A DNA stretch of 54,975 bases from Nonomuraea ceibae (lineage in GTDB: Bacteria > Actinomycetota > Actinomycetes > Streptosporangiales > Streptosporangiaceae): positions 1 to 54,975 of the forward strand of contig NZ_JAHKRO010000063.1 in the NCBI RefSeq assembly GCF_019396325.1, written 5' to 3'. The notes beneath the pieces are model-generated. The model saw only the letters and a program-made list of their open reading frames with translations, was not told the origin of the DNA and ran no database searches. The first letter of the stretch is position 1. Each line of letters opens with the position of its first letter. Below are positions 25,120 through 34,335 of this stretch, one piece after another. Position numbers and translations under genes: made by a program.

Positions 25120-26577
25120 GTGGCTGAGCACAAGGTGACGGTCGAGGATCTGCTGCGCTCGCCCGCGCTCCAGCTCCGCCTGCTCGCCGGCGAGGCCGGG
25201 GTGGGGCGGTCGGTGTCGTGGGCGCACGTGAGCGAGCTGGACGACCCGACGCCGTGGCTGCTCGGCGCCGAGGTGATCATGACGACGGGCATCGGCGTGC
25301 CACGCGCGGCGGCCCGGCAGCGCGCCTACCTGGAGCGGCTGGACGACGCGGGCGTCTCGGCGCTGGCGCTGTCGGCGCAGCTCCACGTGCCGCCGCTGCA
25401 CGAGGCGTTCTTCGAGGCGGCCGAGGCGCGCGGGATGCCGGTGCTGGAGGTGCCGCTGGCGGTGCCGTTCATCGCGATCGCCCAGGAGGTGGCCGCGGCC
25501 GTGCAGGAGGACGCCCGGCACCGGCTGGGCGCGCAGTTGCAGGTGTTCGGCGCGCTGCGCTGGCTGGCCGCCGAGGACCTGGACACGGCCACGCTGTTCA
25601 AACGGCTGGAGCGGCTGTCGGGCTACGACGTCTACCTGTGCACGCCGCAGGGGCGCCCGCTGCTGCCCGGGGTGCCCGTGCCGTCGCTCGACGCGCTGCC
25701 GTCGGCCCCCGACGCGCCGCCCACGATCCCGGGCGGCTTCGCGCTGCCGGTGCCCGCGCCCGGCGGCCCGGCCGGGTTCCTGGTGGCCTTCGAGCGGGAG
25801 GGCGCCAGGCCCGCCGGGCTGGCCGTGGTGCAGCACATCGCCACGGTCGCGGCCCTCCAGGTGGCGATGGCCAGGCACGAGCGCGAGACGCTGCGCCGCG
25901 AGGGCGCCGAGACGCTGGCCGAGCTGCTGCAGGACGTGCTCGACCCGGCCACGGCCCGCCGCCGCCTGGCCCGGCTCGGCCTGGCCGCCGACGGGGAGAC
26001 GGTCCTGATGGTCGTACGGGGCGCGGCCGACGACGCGCTGCGCCGGGCGCTGGCCGACCATCCGCACCTGATGCTGCGGCGCGGCAGCGACCACTACGTG
26101 CTCGGCGCCCCCGGGCTGGGCGACGCGCTCACGGCGCCGGCCGGGGCGCGGACCGGGGTGAGCAGGCCGTTCGCGGCGGGCGGCTCCACCCGGGTGGCCC
26201 GGCGCGAGGCCGTCTGGGCCGCCGACCGGGCCGCCGCGTCAGGCCGGCCGCTCGTCCACTACGGCGACGACACCACCGGCCGGTGGCTGCCCGACGACGC
26301 CGACACGCTCACCGCGCTGGTGGACGACGTGCTGGGCGAGGTGCTCGCCTACGACGAGGCGCACGACTCACGACTGCTCACCTCGGTGCGCACCTGGATG
26401 GAACGCGACCGCCGCACCGAGGACGCGGCGGCCGCCCTGCACGTCCACCCCAACACGCTCGCCTACCGGCTGCGCCGCTTCGCCGCCCTGACGGGCCGCG
26501 ACCTGTCGTCCAGCGCCGCCTTCGCCGAGGTCTGGCTGGCCCTCCAGGCGGCCCGTCAGCTCGGCCTGCACGACTAG
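25120..26577 (+). CDS. PucR-family transcriptional regulator
   Basis: A 485-residue regulator: PucR N-terminal domain (about 1-130; VTVEDLLRSPALQLRLLAGEAG...HVSELDDPTPWLLGAEVIMTTG), a GGDEF-like middle domain (about 285-410), and the PucR C-terminal helix-turn-helix (about 420-480; DRRTEDAAAALHVHPNTLAYRLRRFAALTGRDL). Family members control purine and other nitrogen-compound catabolism. I chose GTG 25120 for the fitting -10 box; GTG 25135 (VTVEDLL) is an alternative. Likely controls the divergent ureohydrolase/NCS1/cyclase operon. Its TAG shares a CTAG with the convergent mannosidase stop. Confidence 0.85.
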   Translation: MAEHKVTVEDLLRSPALQLRLLAGEAGVGRSVSWAHVSELDDPTPWLLGAEVIMTTGIGVPRAAARQRAYLERLDDAGVSALALSAQLHVPPLHEAFFEAAEARGMPVLEVPLAVPFIAIAQEVAAAVQEDARHRLGAQLQVFGALRWLAAEDLDTATLFKRLERLSGYDVYLCTPQGRPLLPGVPVPSLDALPSAPDAPPTIPGGFALPVPAPGGPAGFLVAFEREGARPAGLAVVQHIATVAALQVAMARHERETLRREGAETLAELLQDVLDPATARRRLARLGLAADGETVLMVVRGAADDALRRALADHPHLMLRRGSDHYVLGAPGLGDALTAPAGARTGVSRPFAAGGSTRVARREAVWAADRAAASGRPLVHYGDDTTGRWLPDDADTLTALVDDVLGEVLAYDEAHDSRLLTSVRTWMERDRRTEDAAAALHVHPNTLAYRLRRFAALTGRDLSSSAAFAEVWLALQAARQLGLHD

Positions 26578-29258
26578 GAGAGCTGCACCGTCGCGATCTC
26601 CCAGGCCGACAGCGGCAGCCGCAGCACCCCGCCGGTCAGCGGCACCTCCGCGCCGGGACGCCCGCGCAGGTCGGCGAGGCGCGCCCGGGTGAACCCGCCC
26701 TCGACGACCGCCTCGGTCGACTCGTCCGTGAGCGCGACCACGCGCAGCTCCTGCCACCCGTCGCGGACCCGCAGCGACGTCATGACGACGCCGTCACCGG
26801 CCACCGACAGCCCCGCGGCGGGCGCGGGCAGCGGCAGCGCCGGGTCGCCGGTGCCCGCCACGGCCAGCAGGTCGTGCCGGAACGTCTCGGCCGCCTCGGG
26901 CACCGCCTTCCAGGTGCCGCTGTAGGGCATCAGCGCCAGCTCCACCGAGCGCAGCCCGCGCGACTGCGCCGCCGGGGTCGGCAGCTGCGGCCCGGCGGGC
27001 TCGGGGCGCAGCACGTGACGGTTGCGCGACAGGAAGCCGATCGAGCGCAGCAGCGTGAGCGCCAGCTCCTTCCCGTCGTCGACCAGCTCGTACTCGGTGA
27101 CGTGCTCCAGCAGCGCCGCCACTCCCCCGGCCGCCACCCACGAGGAGGCGGGGAACGTCGGCAGCGGCTCCTCGCCGCAGCCGCCCTCGGCGTCCAGGCC
27201 GCGCGTGACGACGGCGAACTGCCCCTCGGCGTGCGACCGCGTCGCCCGCTCGGGCAGCGGCACGTGCAGCCGCACCCGGTGGTCGGCGCACCGGTTGTCG
27301 AACTCCACGGTCAGCCGCGCGAACGGCTCGCCCGCGCGCAGCTCGACCCGGGTGCGGACGGCGATCTCCTCGGTGACCTCGGTACGCGACTGCGCCGGGA
27401 TCTCCGGGGTGCCGTCGATCCCGTCGCCGGCGGCCGGCCACTGGTAGGTGCGCCACACGTCGAACGCCGCCACCAGCGGCCCCGAGCACACCTTCGACAC
27501 GTGCACCGACTCCGGGTCCTGCACGACGCGGTCGTGGGCCGGAGGCGCGTAGTTGTAGCTGTCGCCCACGTCGCCGCCGTCGACGATCCGCCCCGCCCCG
27601 GTCAGCGTGACGCCGTCGGCGCTGGTCAGCGTGAGCGTGCCGTCACGCGCCACCTCGACGTTGAGCAGCCCGTTGTCGAGCATCCGCTCCTCGGCGCGCA
27701 CCGGCACGAACGGGTCGCCGGACGGGGCCCCGGCCACCTCCGAGTAGGGGGCGGTGCGCACCGCGGCGTGGCCGAGCGGCGGCGTGCTCACGTACGCGGC
27801 GAGCGTGCGGCGGGCCTCGGCGAGGATGCGGACGCGGGTCACGCCCTCCAGCGCGCCGCGCACCTGGCCCACGTTGAAGGCCGCGCTCGACTCGCGGGCG
27901 ACGGTGAAGGTCAGCACGCCGTCGTCGACCGACCAGCCGGTGATGTGCTGGCCGTACAGCTCGGTGCCGTGGATGAAGGTCAGCGCGGTGGCCGGGTCCA
28001 TCTCCTCGTCGAGCAGCAGCGTCGGGGCGTACTCCAGCGGCTGGAGCGGGACCTTGACCCCGTCGGCGTCGAGCAGCGGGTCGCTGCCGGCCACGTTGAT
28101 CGCCACGACGCCGCGTCTCGGGGCGGGCGTCGGGTTGACGACGAGCACGGCGCCGGACGGCACCGTTCCGGCCAGCCGGGCGGTCACCATGTCGCGCACG
28201 GCCTGGCCCAGGTGCTCGGCCTCGGCGATGCGGGCCGCCACCTGCTGGGCGGTCTCGTCCACGCCGCAGCCGGTGACCGAGTCGTGGCCGCTGGCGTCGA
28301 CCAGCCGCCACCAGGCCATGTCGAGGAAGCGGCCGGGCCACTCGCCGCCCCAGAGCGCGGCCAGCGGCTCGGCGTAGCGCTCGACCATCCGCTCGGCGCG
28401 GCTCATCGCCTGCTTGACGTGGGCGCGTACGGAGATCACGCCCGGCAGGATGTTGGCCCGGGCGTGCGAGCGCAGCTCGCCGGTGACGCGGGGCAGCCCG
28501 GTCACGTCGGCGGAGTGCGCCTCGATGTAGCCGGACAGGGTGTCCATGCGGGCGCCGAGCTGCTTGACCATGTCGGGCAGGCCGCGCACCGGGGCCGAGT
28601 GGTCGGTGCCGTACATGGCCAGCAGCGGCCCGTCGGGACCGTGCCAGCCGCGCATGGTGCGGACGAACGCGGCGCCGCGCTCGCCGAGCTGGGCGGGGTC
28701 CTCGAACAGGTGGGCGCCGTTGCCGTAGCCGCCGGCGGGCAGGTACTGGGCCCGGATGGCGGTGCCGTCGGGCGCGACCCAGGCGAAGGCGTCGGTGGTG
28801 ACGGACGCGGGCACGCCCCGGTAGACGCAGGCGTGCAGCAGCCCGGCCCGCCTGAGGATCTGCGGCATCTGCGCGGTGTGCCCGAACATGTCCGGCAGGT
28901 AGCCGACGGCCATCGCGCCGCCGAGCTTGTCCGCCCTGGCCATGCCGAGCTCCAGGTTGCGCACGATGTTCTCGCCCGAGCACAGGAACTCGTCGAGCAG
29001 GATCTGCCACGGCCCCACCGCCAGCCGCCCGGACTCGACCAGGGCGGCGATCCGGTCGCGGTTCTCCGGGCGCACCTCCAGGTAGTCGTCCACGCAGGCG
29101 AGCTGCCCGTCGAGCGTGAAGTGGTAGTCGGGGTCCTTCTCCATCGTGTCGAGCACCTCGTCCAGCAGCGCCACCAGCCGCAGCCGGAAACGCTGGAAGG
29201 GCTCGTACCACTCGCGGTCCCAGTGGGTGTGCGGGACGACGACGATCTCCGCGGTCAT
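26574..29258 (-). CDS. GH38 alpha-mannosidase, MngB-like
   Basis: An 894-residue retaining alpha-mannosidase. HTHWDREWYEPF (10-21) gives zinc ligands, GYLPDMFGHTAQMPQIL holds the nucleophile Asp (about 138), and GHDSVTGCGVDE (about 335) a further zinc His. Domain order matches bacterial MngB (YbgG), including a late ALTLLRSIGFLSR...RPEPAGPQLP and SRGLRSVELALMPYSGT. MngB itself acts on phosphomannosyl-glycerate. There is no signal peptide, so the substrate is imported first. ATG overlaps the Gfo/Idh stop (ATGA); last gene of the ABC/inositol operon. Substrate here is inferred to be a small mannoside, possibly mannosyl-inositol. Confidence 0.88.
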   Translation of the reverse strand: MTAEIVVVPHTHWDREWYEPFQRFRLRLVALLDEVLDTMEKDPDYHFTLDGQLACVDDYLEVRPENRDRIAALVESGRLAVGPWQILLDEFLCSGENIVRNLELGMARADKLGGAMAVGYLPDMFGHTAQMPQILRRAGLLHACVYRGVPASVTTDAFAWVAPDGTAIRAQYLPAGGYGNGAHLFEDPAQLGERGAAFVRTMRGWHGPDGPLLAMYGTDHSAPVRGLPDMVKQLGARMDTLSGYIEAHSADVTGLPRVTGELRSHARANILPGVISVRAHVKQAMSRAERMVERYAEPLAALWGGEWPGRFLDMAWWRLVDASGHDSVTGCGVDETAQQVAARIAEAEHLGQAVRDMVTARLAGTVPSGAVLVVNPTPAPRRGVVAINVAGSDPLLDADGVKVPLQPLEYAPTLLLDEEMDPATALTFIHGTELYGQHITGWSVDDGVLTFTVARESSAAFNVGQVRGALEGVTRVRILAEARRTLAAYVSTPPLGHAAVRTAPYSEVAGAPSGDPFVPVRAEERMLDNGLLNVEVARDGTLTLTSADGVTLTGAGRIVDGGDVGDSYNYAPPAHDRVVQDPESVHVSKVCSGPLVAAFDVWRTYQWPAAGDGIDGTPEIPAQSRTEVTEEIAVRTRVELRAGEPFARLTVEFDNRCADHRVRLHVPLPERATRSHAEGQFAVVTRGLDAEGGCGEEPLPTFPASSWVAAGGVAALLEHVTEYELVDDGKELALTLLRSIGFLSRNRHVLRPEPAGPQLPTPAAQSRGLRSVELALMPYSGTWKAVPEAAETFRHDLLAVAGTGDPALPLPAPAAGLSVAGDGVVMTSLRVRDGWQELRVVALTDESTEAVVEGGFTRARLADLRGRPGAEVPLTGGVLRLPLSAWEIATVQLS

Positions 29259-30334
29259 GCGGCTTCGCCTCCGATCGGCAGGTCGTGCTGGACGGCGTAG
29301 CGGGCGGCGATGCGCTGAGCGGTGACGATGTCCTCCAGCGCTCCGGCGGCGTCGGTCAGCGGCGGCTTGCCGTCGTTGACGAACGCGTGGAAGGCGGCCA
29401 GCTGCACCTCGAACGCCTCGGTCACGTCACGCCACTCGGTGCGGCTCTCGCCGCCGGACACGACGGTGAGCGTGGTGGGCGCGTTCATCAGGTAGGGCGA
29501 GGGGAAGACCAGTTCCAGCGAGCCGCTGTCGTGGTGGATGACCACGCTCTCGCGGTAGGCCGGGTAGTCCTCCAGGTAGTGCCAGCGGATGGCGAACCGG
29601 CCGGCGGCGGGCAGCGGCCCGGAGATCTCGATCGACCCGGGCGCCTCCCCCCAGGTCTCGACGTACGCGATCTCGTGGGGGGAGCCGGTGAAGCGGCGCA
29701 GCAGTGACAGGTCGTGACAGATCGACCCAAGCGCCACCCCGTACAGGGAGCGCACGGCGGCGGGCGCGGACTCGCCGAGCGCCTTCGACACCAGCCCGTC
29801 CTCGGCCGCCCGCAGCGAGGCGAGCAGCTCCGGGGACACGTCGCGGGCCTGGGTCAGGTTGGCGAAGGCGAGCTGCGACTCCCCGCTCGGGTGCAGCACG
29901 GTCACCTCGACCGACCGGATCCGCCCCGGGCCGCCGAGCTCGGCCAGCAACTCCTCGGCCCGGCGCACGGCCGGGTCGTACTGCTTCATGTAGCCGACCA
30001 TGAGCCGCCCCTCGGGCAGCGCGTCCACCTCGGCGCGGGTCAGCGCCAGCGGCTTCTCGCACAGCACGGCGTAGCCGGCCGCGAGCGCCTGCCGCACGGT
30101 CTCGCCGTGGGAGCCGGAGGCGAGCACGAGCACGGCGTCGAAGCCGCCGGCCTCCAGCATCCGGGCGAGCTCGGTGTGGCGGCCGGGGGCGCCGAGCCGG
30201 TCACCCACGGCGTCGGCGAGCGTCCGCGACAGGTCGCAGACGGCCGTCACCTCGAACAGATCTCGGCGGCGCGACAGCAACGGCACGTACACCGCTTGCG
30301 TGACGGCTCCGCATCCGACAAGCGCGATCTTCAA
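29255..30334 (-). CDS. Gfo/Idh/MocA-family NAD(P)-dependent sugar/inositol dehydrogenase
   Basis: A 359-residue oxidoreductase. The Rossmann motif is ALVGCGAVTQAVYVPLL (4-20), the active-site Lys is in CEKPLALT (about 93-100), and the catalytic His region reads GSICHDLSLLRRFTG. It is not an obvious IolG, but it is the only dehydrogenase in this operon and could make a keto-inositol or keto-sugar. TTG 30334 has GGAGGAG 4 bases upstream. Forty-nine bases separate it from the IolE-like gene; it is coupled to the mannosidase. Confidence 0.83.
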   Translation of the reverse strand: MKIALVGCGAVTQAVYVPLLSRRRDLFEVTAVCDLSRTLADAVGDRLGAPGRHTELARMLEAGGFDAVLVLASGSHGETVRQALAAGYAVLCEKPLALTRAEVDALPEGRLMVGYMKQYDPAVRRAEELLAELGGPGRIRSVEVTVLHPSGESQLAFANLTQARDVSPELLASLRAAEDGLVSKALGESAPAAVRSLYGVALGSICHDLSLLRRFTGSPHEIAYVETWGEAPGSIEISGPLPAAGRFAIRWHYLEDYPAYRESVVIHHDSGSLELVFPSPYLMNAPTTLTVVSGGESRTEWRDVTEAFEVQLAAFHAFVNDGKPPLTDAAGALEDIVTAQRIAARYAVQHDLPIGGEAA

Positions 30335-30383
30335 ACCCGCTCCTCCAGCATGGTCTCAACCAGCCAGCCCCTCCGGCGTGGCC

Positions 30384-31277
30384 TCAAAGTCCGAGTTCCC
30401 GTAGCTTCTCGCGATTGGCAGCTTGATCGGCGATGTTCCGCTCAACTGACCGGCGTCCGGGCAGCGTGTCCTGCTCGATGATGACCCAGCCCTGGTAGCC
30501 GATCTCGCCGAGCGTGCTGATCACTCCGGGCAGGTCGAGCTCGCCCTCGCCGAGCGGCGCGAAGCCGCCGCGGCCCATCAGCTCGCGCAGGTCCACGCCG
30601 TCGGCCAGGGCCTGGGCGAGGATCGCGCGGTCGCCGTCCTTGACGTGGACGTGGCCGACGCGGCCCGACCAGTCGCGCAGCGCGGTCACCGGGTCGCCGC
30701 CGGCCAGCAGCAGGTGGCCGGTGTCGAGGCAGAGCTGCACGTCGGTCAGCTCCAGCAGCCGCTCGACGTCCTCGGGCGTCTCGACGTACGTGCCGAGGTG
30801 GTGGTGGAAGGCGGGCTCGTAGCCGCGGTCGCGGCAGCGCTGGGCCGCCTCCTGGACGCGGGAGGCGTAACCGGCCCACTCGGACGCCGCCAGCCCGGGC
30901 GCGTTCCCGCCGGGGCGGGCGAAGCGCGCGGGCGAGCCGGAGCAGCCGAGCGTGGGCCGGGGCGCCAGGTGCGCGGGCGCGGCCGGGGCGGCGTCGAACA
31001 CGTCGAGCGTCGCGTCGAGCGCGGCCAGCCCCTGCTTGAACGCCTCGGCGTCGCTGTAGCGCAGGTCGGCCCAGCCGCCTGCGAGCAGCAGCCCGCCCAG
31101 CCGCTCGGCCAGGTCGTCCTTGGTGCCGAGGTAGCCGATGGGGCCGAGGTCGATGCCCGCGTAGCCGGCGCCGGCGATCGCGCCGACCATCTCGGCGGCG
31201 GTCAGCGGCGGCGGGGCGTCGCTCAGCTCGAACACGCCGAAGCTCACCGGGGCGTTGGCGACACTGATCAGGCGCAT
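30384..31277 (-). CDS. Sugar phosphate isomerase/epimerase, inosose dehydratase (IolE)-like
   Basis: A 297-residue xylose-isomerase-like TIM barrel. Metal-site motifs are LCLDTGHLLLAGGDP (about 188-202), GHVHVKDGD (about 211-219) and a terminal IIEQDT (about 270). IolE dehydrates 2-keto-myo-inositol to the dione substrate of IolD; length and the EQDT end fit, and iolD lies in the divergent operon. Other members are isomerases or epimerases, so IolE is a probable, not proven, call. ATG 31277 has GAGGTGAT upstream and overlaps the PHP hydrolase stop by 10 bases. Confidence 0.72.
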   Translation of the reverse strand: MRLISVANAPVSFGVFELSDAPPPLTAAEMVGAIAGAGYAGIDLGPIGYLGTKDDLAERLGGLLLAGGWADLRYSDAEAFKQGLAALDATLDVFDAAPAAPAHLAPRPTLGCSGSPARFARPGGNAPGLAASEWAGYASRVQEAAQRCRDRGYEPAFHHHLGTYVETPEDVERLLELTDVQLCLDTGHLLLAGGDPVTALRDWSGRVGHVHVKDGDRAILAQALADGVDLRELMGRGGFAPLGEGELDLPGVISTLGEIGYQGWVIIEQDTLPGRRSVERNIADQAANREKLRELGL

Positions 31278-32449
31278 AGAGCCATCACCTCGTTCTCGTA
31301 GGTTTCGAGTCGGTGCCGCCCTTCGGCGGCGGGCAGCAGCACGCGGTCGCCGCGGATCACCTGGCGGGCGCCGCCGGGGCGGACCAGGATGAGCCCGTCG
31401 GCGTCCAGGGCGAGCAGTTCGTCGCCCAGCCGCAGGAGCAGCGGCGCGCCGGGCCCGGCGGAGATCGCCGTGCGGCCCGCCGCTACGGCGTCGAACGCCG
31501 CGCCGGGGTCCTCGGCCAGCACCCACGTGGTGGGCGAGCCGGGCAGCCCGTCGGAGCCGGGCCGGTGGAAGTCGCTGGCGCCGATCGCCACCAGGTCGGG
31601 GTGCCAGGCGTCGGCCCAGGCCAGGGGCGCGCCCCAGCGGCGGTCCCACCAGCCGGAGTGCCAGACCTCGGCGATCCTGGGCCGCTCGGTGAGCGGCTGC
31701 AGCCACGCGCAGTCGCCGCCGAGCGGGTGGTTGATGGAGATCAGCCCGCCCGCCCGATCGGCGTGCTCGACCCAGGAGTCGGCGGGCTGCCGGAAGTCGA
31801 CCCAGCCGACGTCGCCGAACACGTTGGCGTGCCCCCGGTCGGTGGTGACCTCCTGGCCGGGCAGCAGCGTGATGGCCCGGCCGGCCTTGGCCAGCTCGGG
31901 GTGGTGGCTGACGGTGTTGTGGTCGGTGACGGCGAGGAAGTCCAGGCCGCGCCCCAGCGCCAGCTCCGCCAGCTCGGCGACGGTGAGCGCCCCGTCGCTG
32001 TGCAGCGTGTGGGCGTGGAAGTCGCCGGCGAACCAGCGCAGCCCGCCGACGTCCGGGATGTCGCGGCGCGGCGGGCGCTCCCCGTGCGGCGGCTCGGCGC
32101 TCTCCGGCTCGGGCACGGGCGCGGTGTCGATCTCCAGCGTGTAGTCGAGGCCCTGCGGCGGGACGCGGTGCAGCCGCAGCCACACCTGCCACTGGCCCGC
32201 TTCGAGCTCGCCGGGCAGGTAGCCGGGCGTGGCCCAGCCCGGGGTGATCGTGTAGGAGTCGCGGGCGCCGCCCGACCAGCCGCGGAACCCGCCGGGGCCG
32301 CCGCAGCCGAGGTCGAGCACGCCCTGCGACCGGTCGTAGGACAGCCGTACGGTGACCGCCGGGGCGCCCTCGGGCACCTCGAAGGGCACCTCGCGCAGGA
32401 TGCGCTCCAGCCGGTCGTCCAGGCTCCAGTGCCCGCGGATCACGCTCAT
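31268..32449 (-). CDS. PHP-domain metallohydrolase, CehA/McbA family
   Basis: A 393-residue protein: a beta-rich N-terminal domain (about 1-135) followed by a PHP catalytic domain with metal ligands in DFHAHTLHSDG (about 146-156), VTDHNT (about 177), INHP (about 238) and GASDFHRPG (about 293). PHP proteins cleave phosphoesters; CehA/McbA members can also act on other esters. No signal peptide is seen. ATG overlaps the ATPase stop (ATGA). In this operon it could remove a phosphate or phosphoester from the imported mannoside/inositol compound (inference). Confidence 0.8.
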   Translation of the reverse strand: MSVIRGHWSLDDRLERILREVPFEVPEGAPAVTVRLSYDRSQGVLDLGCGGPGGFRGWSGGARDSYTITPGWATPGYLPGELEAGQWQVWLRLHRVPPQGLDYTLEIDTAPVPEPESAEPPHGERPPRRDIPDVGGLRWFAGDFHAHTLHSDGALTVAELAELALGRGLDFLAVTDHNTVSHHPELAKAGRAITLLPGQEVTTDRGHANVFGDVGWVDFRQPADSWVEHADRAGGLISINHPLGGDCAWLQPLTERPRIAEVWHSGWWDRRWGAPLAWADAWHPDLVAIGASDFHRPGSDGLPGSPTTWVLAEDPGAAFDAVAAGRTAISAGPGAPLLLRLGDELLALDADGLILVRPGGARQVIRGDRVLLPAAEGRHRLETYENEVMALCA

Positions 32450-33516
32450 GCCGTCACCAGCTCGCCGTCACGGTAGACCAGCGCCCGGTCGCCCCGGGGC
32501 ACCGCGTAGCCCTGCTCGCCCAGCGCCGGCTCGTGCCCCTCGGGGACGACGGCCTGCACGAGCACGCCCGCCACGTCCAGGGTGACCAGGTGGGAGGCCC
32601 CCAGGTTCTCCAGGATGACGACGCCGCCGGTCAGCGACCCGTCGACCGGCTGCGCCGAATAGGTCATGTATTCGGGACGCACCCCGTACACCAGCTTCTC
32701 CCCCTCGGTCAGGAGTCCTTCCGCGGAGGCGGGGACGGGCAGCTTGCACCCGGCCACCTCCAGCGTGTCACCCCTGACGACGGCGTCCAGCAGGTTCATC
32801 GGGGTGGAGCCGATGAAGGCGGCCACGAACGTGTTGGCGGGCCGCTGGAACACCTCGGCGGGGGTGCCGATCTGGCGGATGTGCCCGGCCTCCATGACGG
32901 CCATGCGGTCGGCCATCGCCAGCGCCTCGGCCTGGTCGTGGGTGACGAAGACGGTCGTGACGCCGAGCTCGCGCTGGAGCTTCTTCAGGAACGTGCGCGC
33001 CTCCAGCCGCAGCCGGGCGTCCAGGTTGGACAGCGGCTCGTCGAACAGGAACGCCTGCGCTTGGGTGGCCATGACGCGGGCCAGCGCGACGCGCTGCTGC
33101 TGGCCGCCGGAGAGCTGGCCGGGCCGCCGGTCCATGAGCTGCTCCAGGCCGAGCCTGGCGCCGACCTCGGCGGCCTTGGCGTGGCGGGCGGCCTTGGGGA
33201 CCTTCTTGATGCGCAGCGGGTAGGCGATGTTGTCGCTGACGTCCATGTGCGGGAACAGGGCGTAGTCCTGGAAGACCATGGCGATGTCGCGTCCGCCCGG
33301 CTGCACGCCGGTCACGTCCCGCCCGCCGATCACGACGGCGCCGCCGGTGGCGGTCTCCAGCCCGGCGATCGTGCGCAGCAGCGTGGTCTTCCCGCAGCCC
33401 GAGGGGCCGAGCAGGGCGAAGAACTCGCCGTCGGGGACGGTCAGGTCGAGCGAGTCGAGCGCCTTCACCCCGCCGGGATAGACCTTGGTCAGGCCCCGAA
33501 GTTCGATAGCGGCCAT
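32446..33516 (-). CDS. Carbohydrate ABC transporter ATPase (UgpC/MsmK type)
   Basis: A 356-residue CUT1-type ATPase. Walker A GPSGCGKTT (about 37-45), FQDYALFPHM Q-loop, LSGGQQQRVALARV signature, Walker B AFLFDEPLSNLD, THDQAEA switch and a C-terminal TOBE/MalK-like regulatory domain (about 235-356) are present. It starts immediately after the permease stop (TAAATG). Its presence in the operon, rather than sharing a genome-wide MsiK-type ATPase, is worth noting. Works with the two permeases and the binding lipoprotein. Confidence 0.87.
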   Translation of the reverse strand: MAAIELRGLTKVYPGGVKALDSLDLTVPDGEFFALLGPSGCGKTTLLRTIAGLETATGGAVVIGGRDVTGVQPGGRDIAMVFQDYALFPHMDVSDNIAYPLRIKKVPKAARHAKAAEVGARLGLEQLMDRRPGQLSGGQQQRVALARVMATQAQAFLFDEPLSNLDARLRLEARTFLKKLQRELGVTTVFVTHDQAEALAMADRMAVMEAGHIRQIGTPAEVFQRPANTFVAAFIGSTPMNLLDAVVRGDTLEVAGCKLPVPASAEGLLTEGEKLVYGVRPEYMTYSAQPVDGSLTGGVVILENLGASHLVTLDVAGVLVQAVVPEGHEPALGEQGYAVPRGDRALVYRDGELVTA

Positions 33517-34335
33517 TTAGCGCTTGATCCCTCCGTGGAAGCGGAAGCCGTACTTCTTGCTGACGAACAGGTACATGAGCACGACCGGTACCGAGTAGAG
33601 CAGGCCGAAGGTCGACAGCACCCTGAGGTTGGCCTGGCCGCCCTCGGTGTAGAGGGTGTACATGATCACCGCGGCCGGCTGCTTCTCCACGTCGCTGAGC
33701 AGCAGGAACGGCATCAGGAAGTTGCCCCACACGTTGGCGATCGTCCACACCGCGATCGTCGCCAGGCCGGGCCGCACCACGGGGGTGACCACGTGGCGGA
33801 CGATCTGGAGCGGCGAGGCGCCGAACACCCGCGCCGACTCCTCGTAGGACTTCGGCGTGGCGTCCATGAAGTCCTTGATCATGAAGATCGCGGCCGGCAG
33901 CAGGCCGCCGGTCAGGATGAGGATCAGCCCGGTGTGCGAGTCGATCAGGCCGAGCTCGATGGCGAGCTGGAACAGCGGCACCATCGCGGCGGTCCCGGTG
34001 ATGATCGACGAGAGCAGCAGCAGCGCGTAGAGCAGCGCGTCGCGGCCCGGGATGCGCACCCGGCTGAGCGCGTAGGCGGCCAGCGCCGACAGCACCACCA
34101 CGAGCAGCGCGGTGCCGATCGCCAGGATCAGCGAGTTCACCAGCGAGCCGAGCGCGTACGGGTGCTCGATGATCGTCTGGAAGTTCTCGAACGTGAAGTC
34201 CGGCATCCGGACCTCGTACGTCGGGTCCGAGGTGAACGGCGCCGCCGCCAGCCACAGCAGCGGGATCGTGAAGAAGGCCAGGAGCACCGCGATCAGCGTG
34301 TAGAAGCCGATCCGGCCGGCCCAGGTGCGGGTCAT
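33517..34335 (-). CDS. Carbohydrate ABC permease (MalG/UgpE-like)
   Basis: A 272-residue inner-membrane permease with six helices, starting MTRTWAGRIGFYTLIAVLLAFFTIPLLWL. The EAA loop is ESARVFGASPLQIVRHVVTPVVRPGLATI (about 183-211). ATG 34335 overlaps the stop of the partner permease by 4 bases; residues upstream in the open frame are non-coding in character. Confidence 0.87.
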   Translation of the reverse strand: MTRTWAGRIGFYTLIAVLLAFFTIPLLWLAAAPFTSDPTYEVRMPDFTFENFQTIIEHPYALGSLVNSLILAIGTALLVVVLSALAAYALSRVRIPGRDALLYALLLLSSIITGTAAMVPLFQLAIELGLIDSHTGLILILTGGLLPAAIFMIKDFMDATPKSYEESARVFGASPLQIVRHVVTPVVRPGLATIAVWTIANVWGNFLMPFLLLSDVEKQPAAVIMYTLYTEGGQANLRVLSTFGLLYSVPVVLMYLFVSKKYGFRFHGGIKR

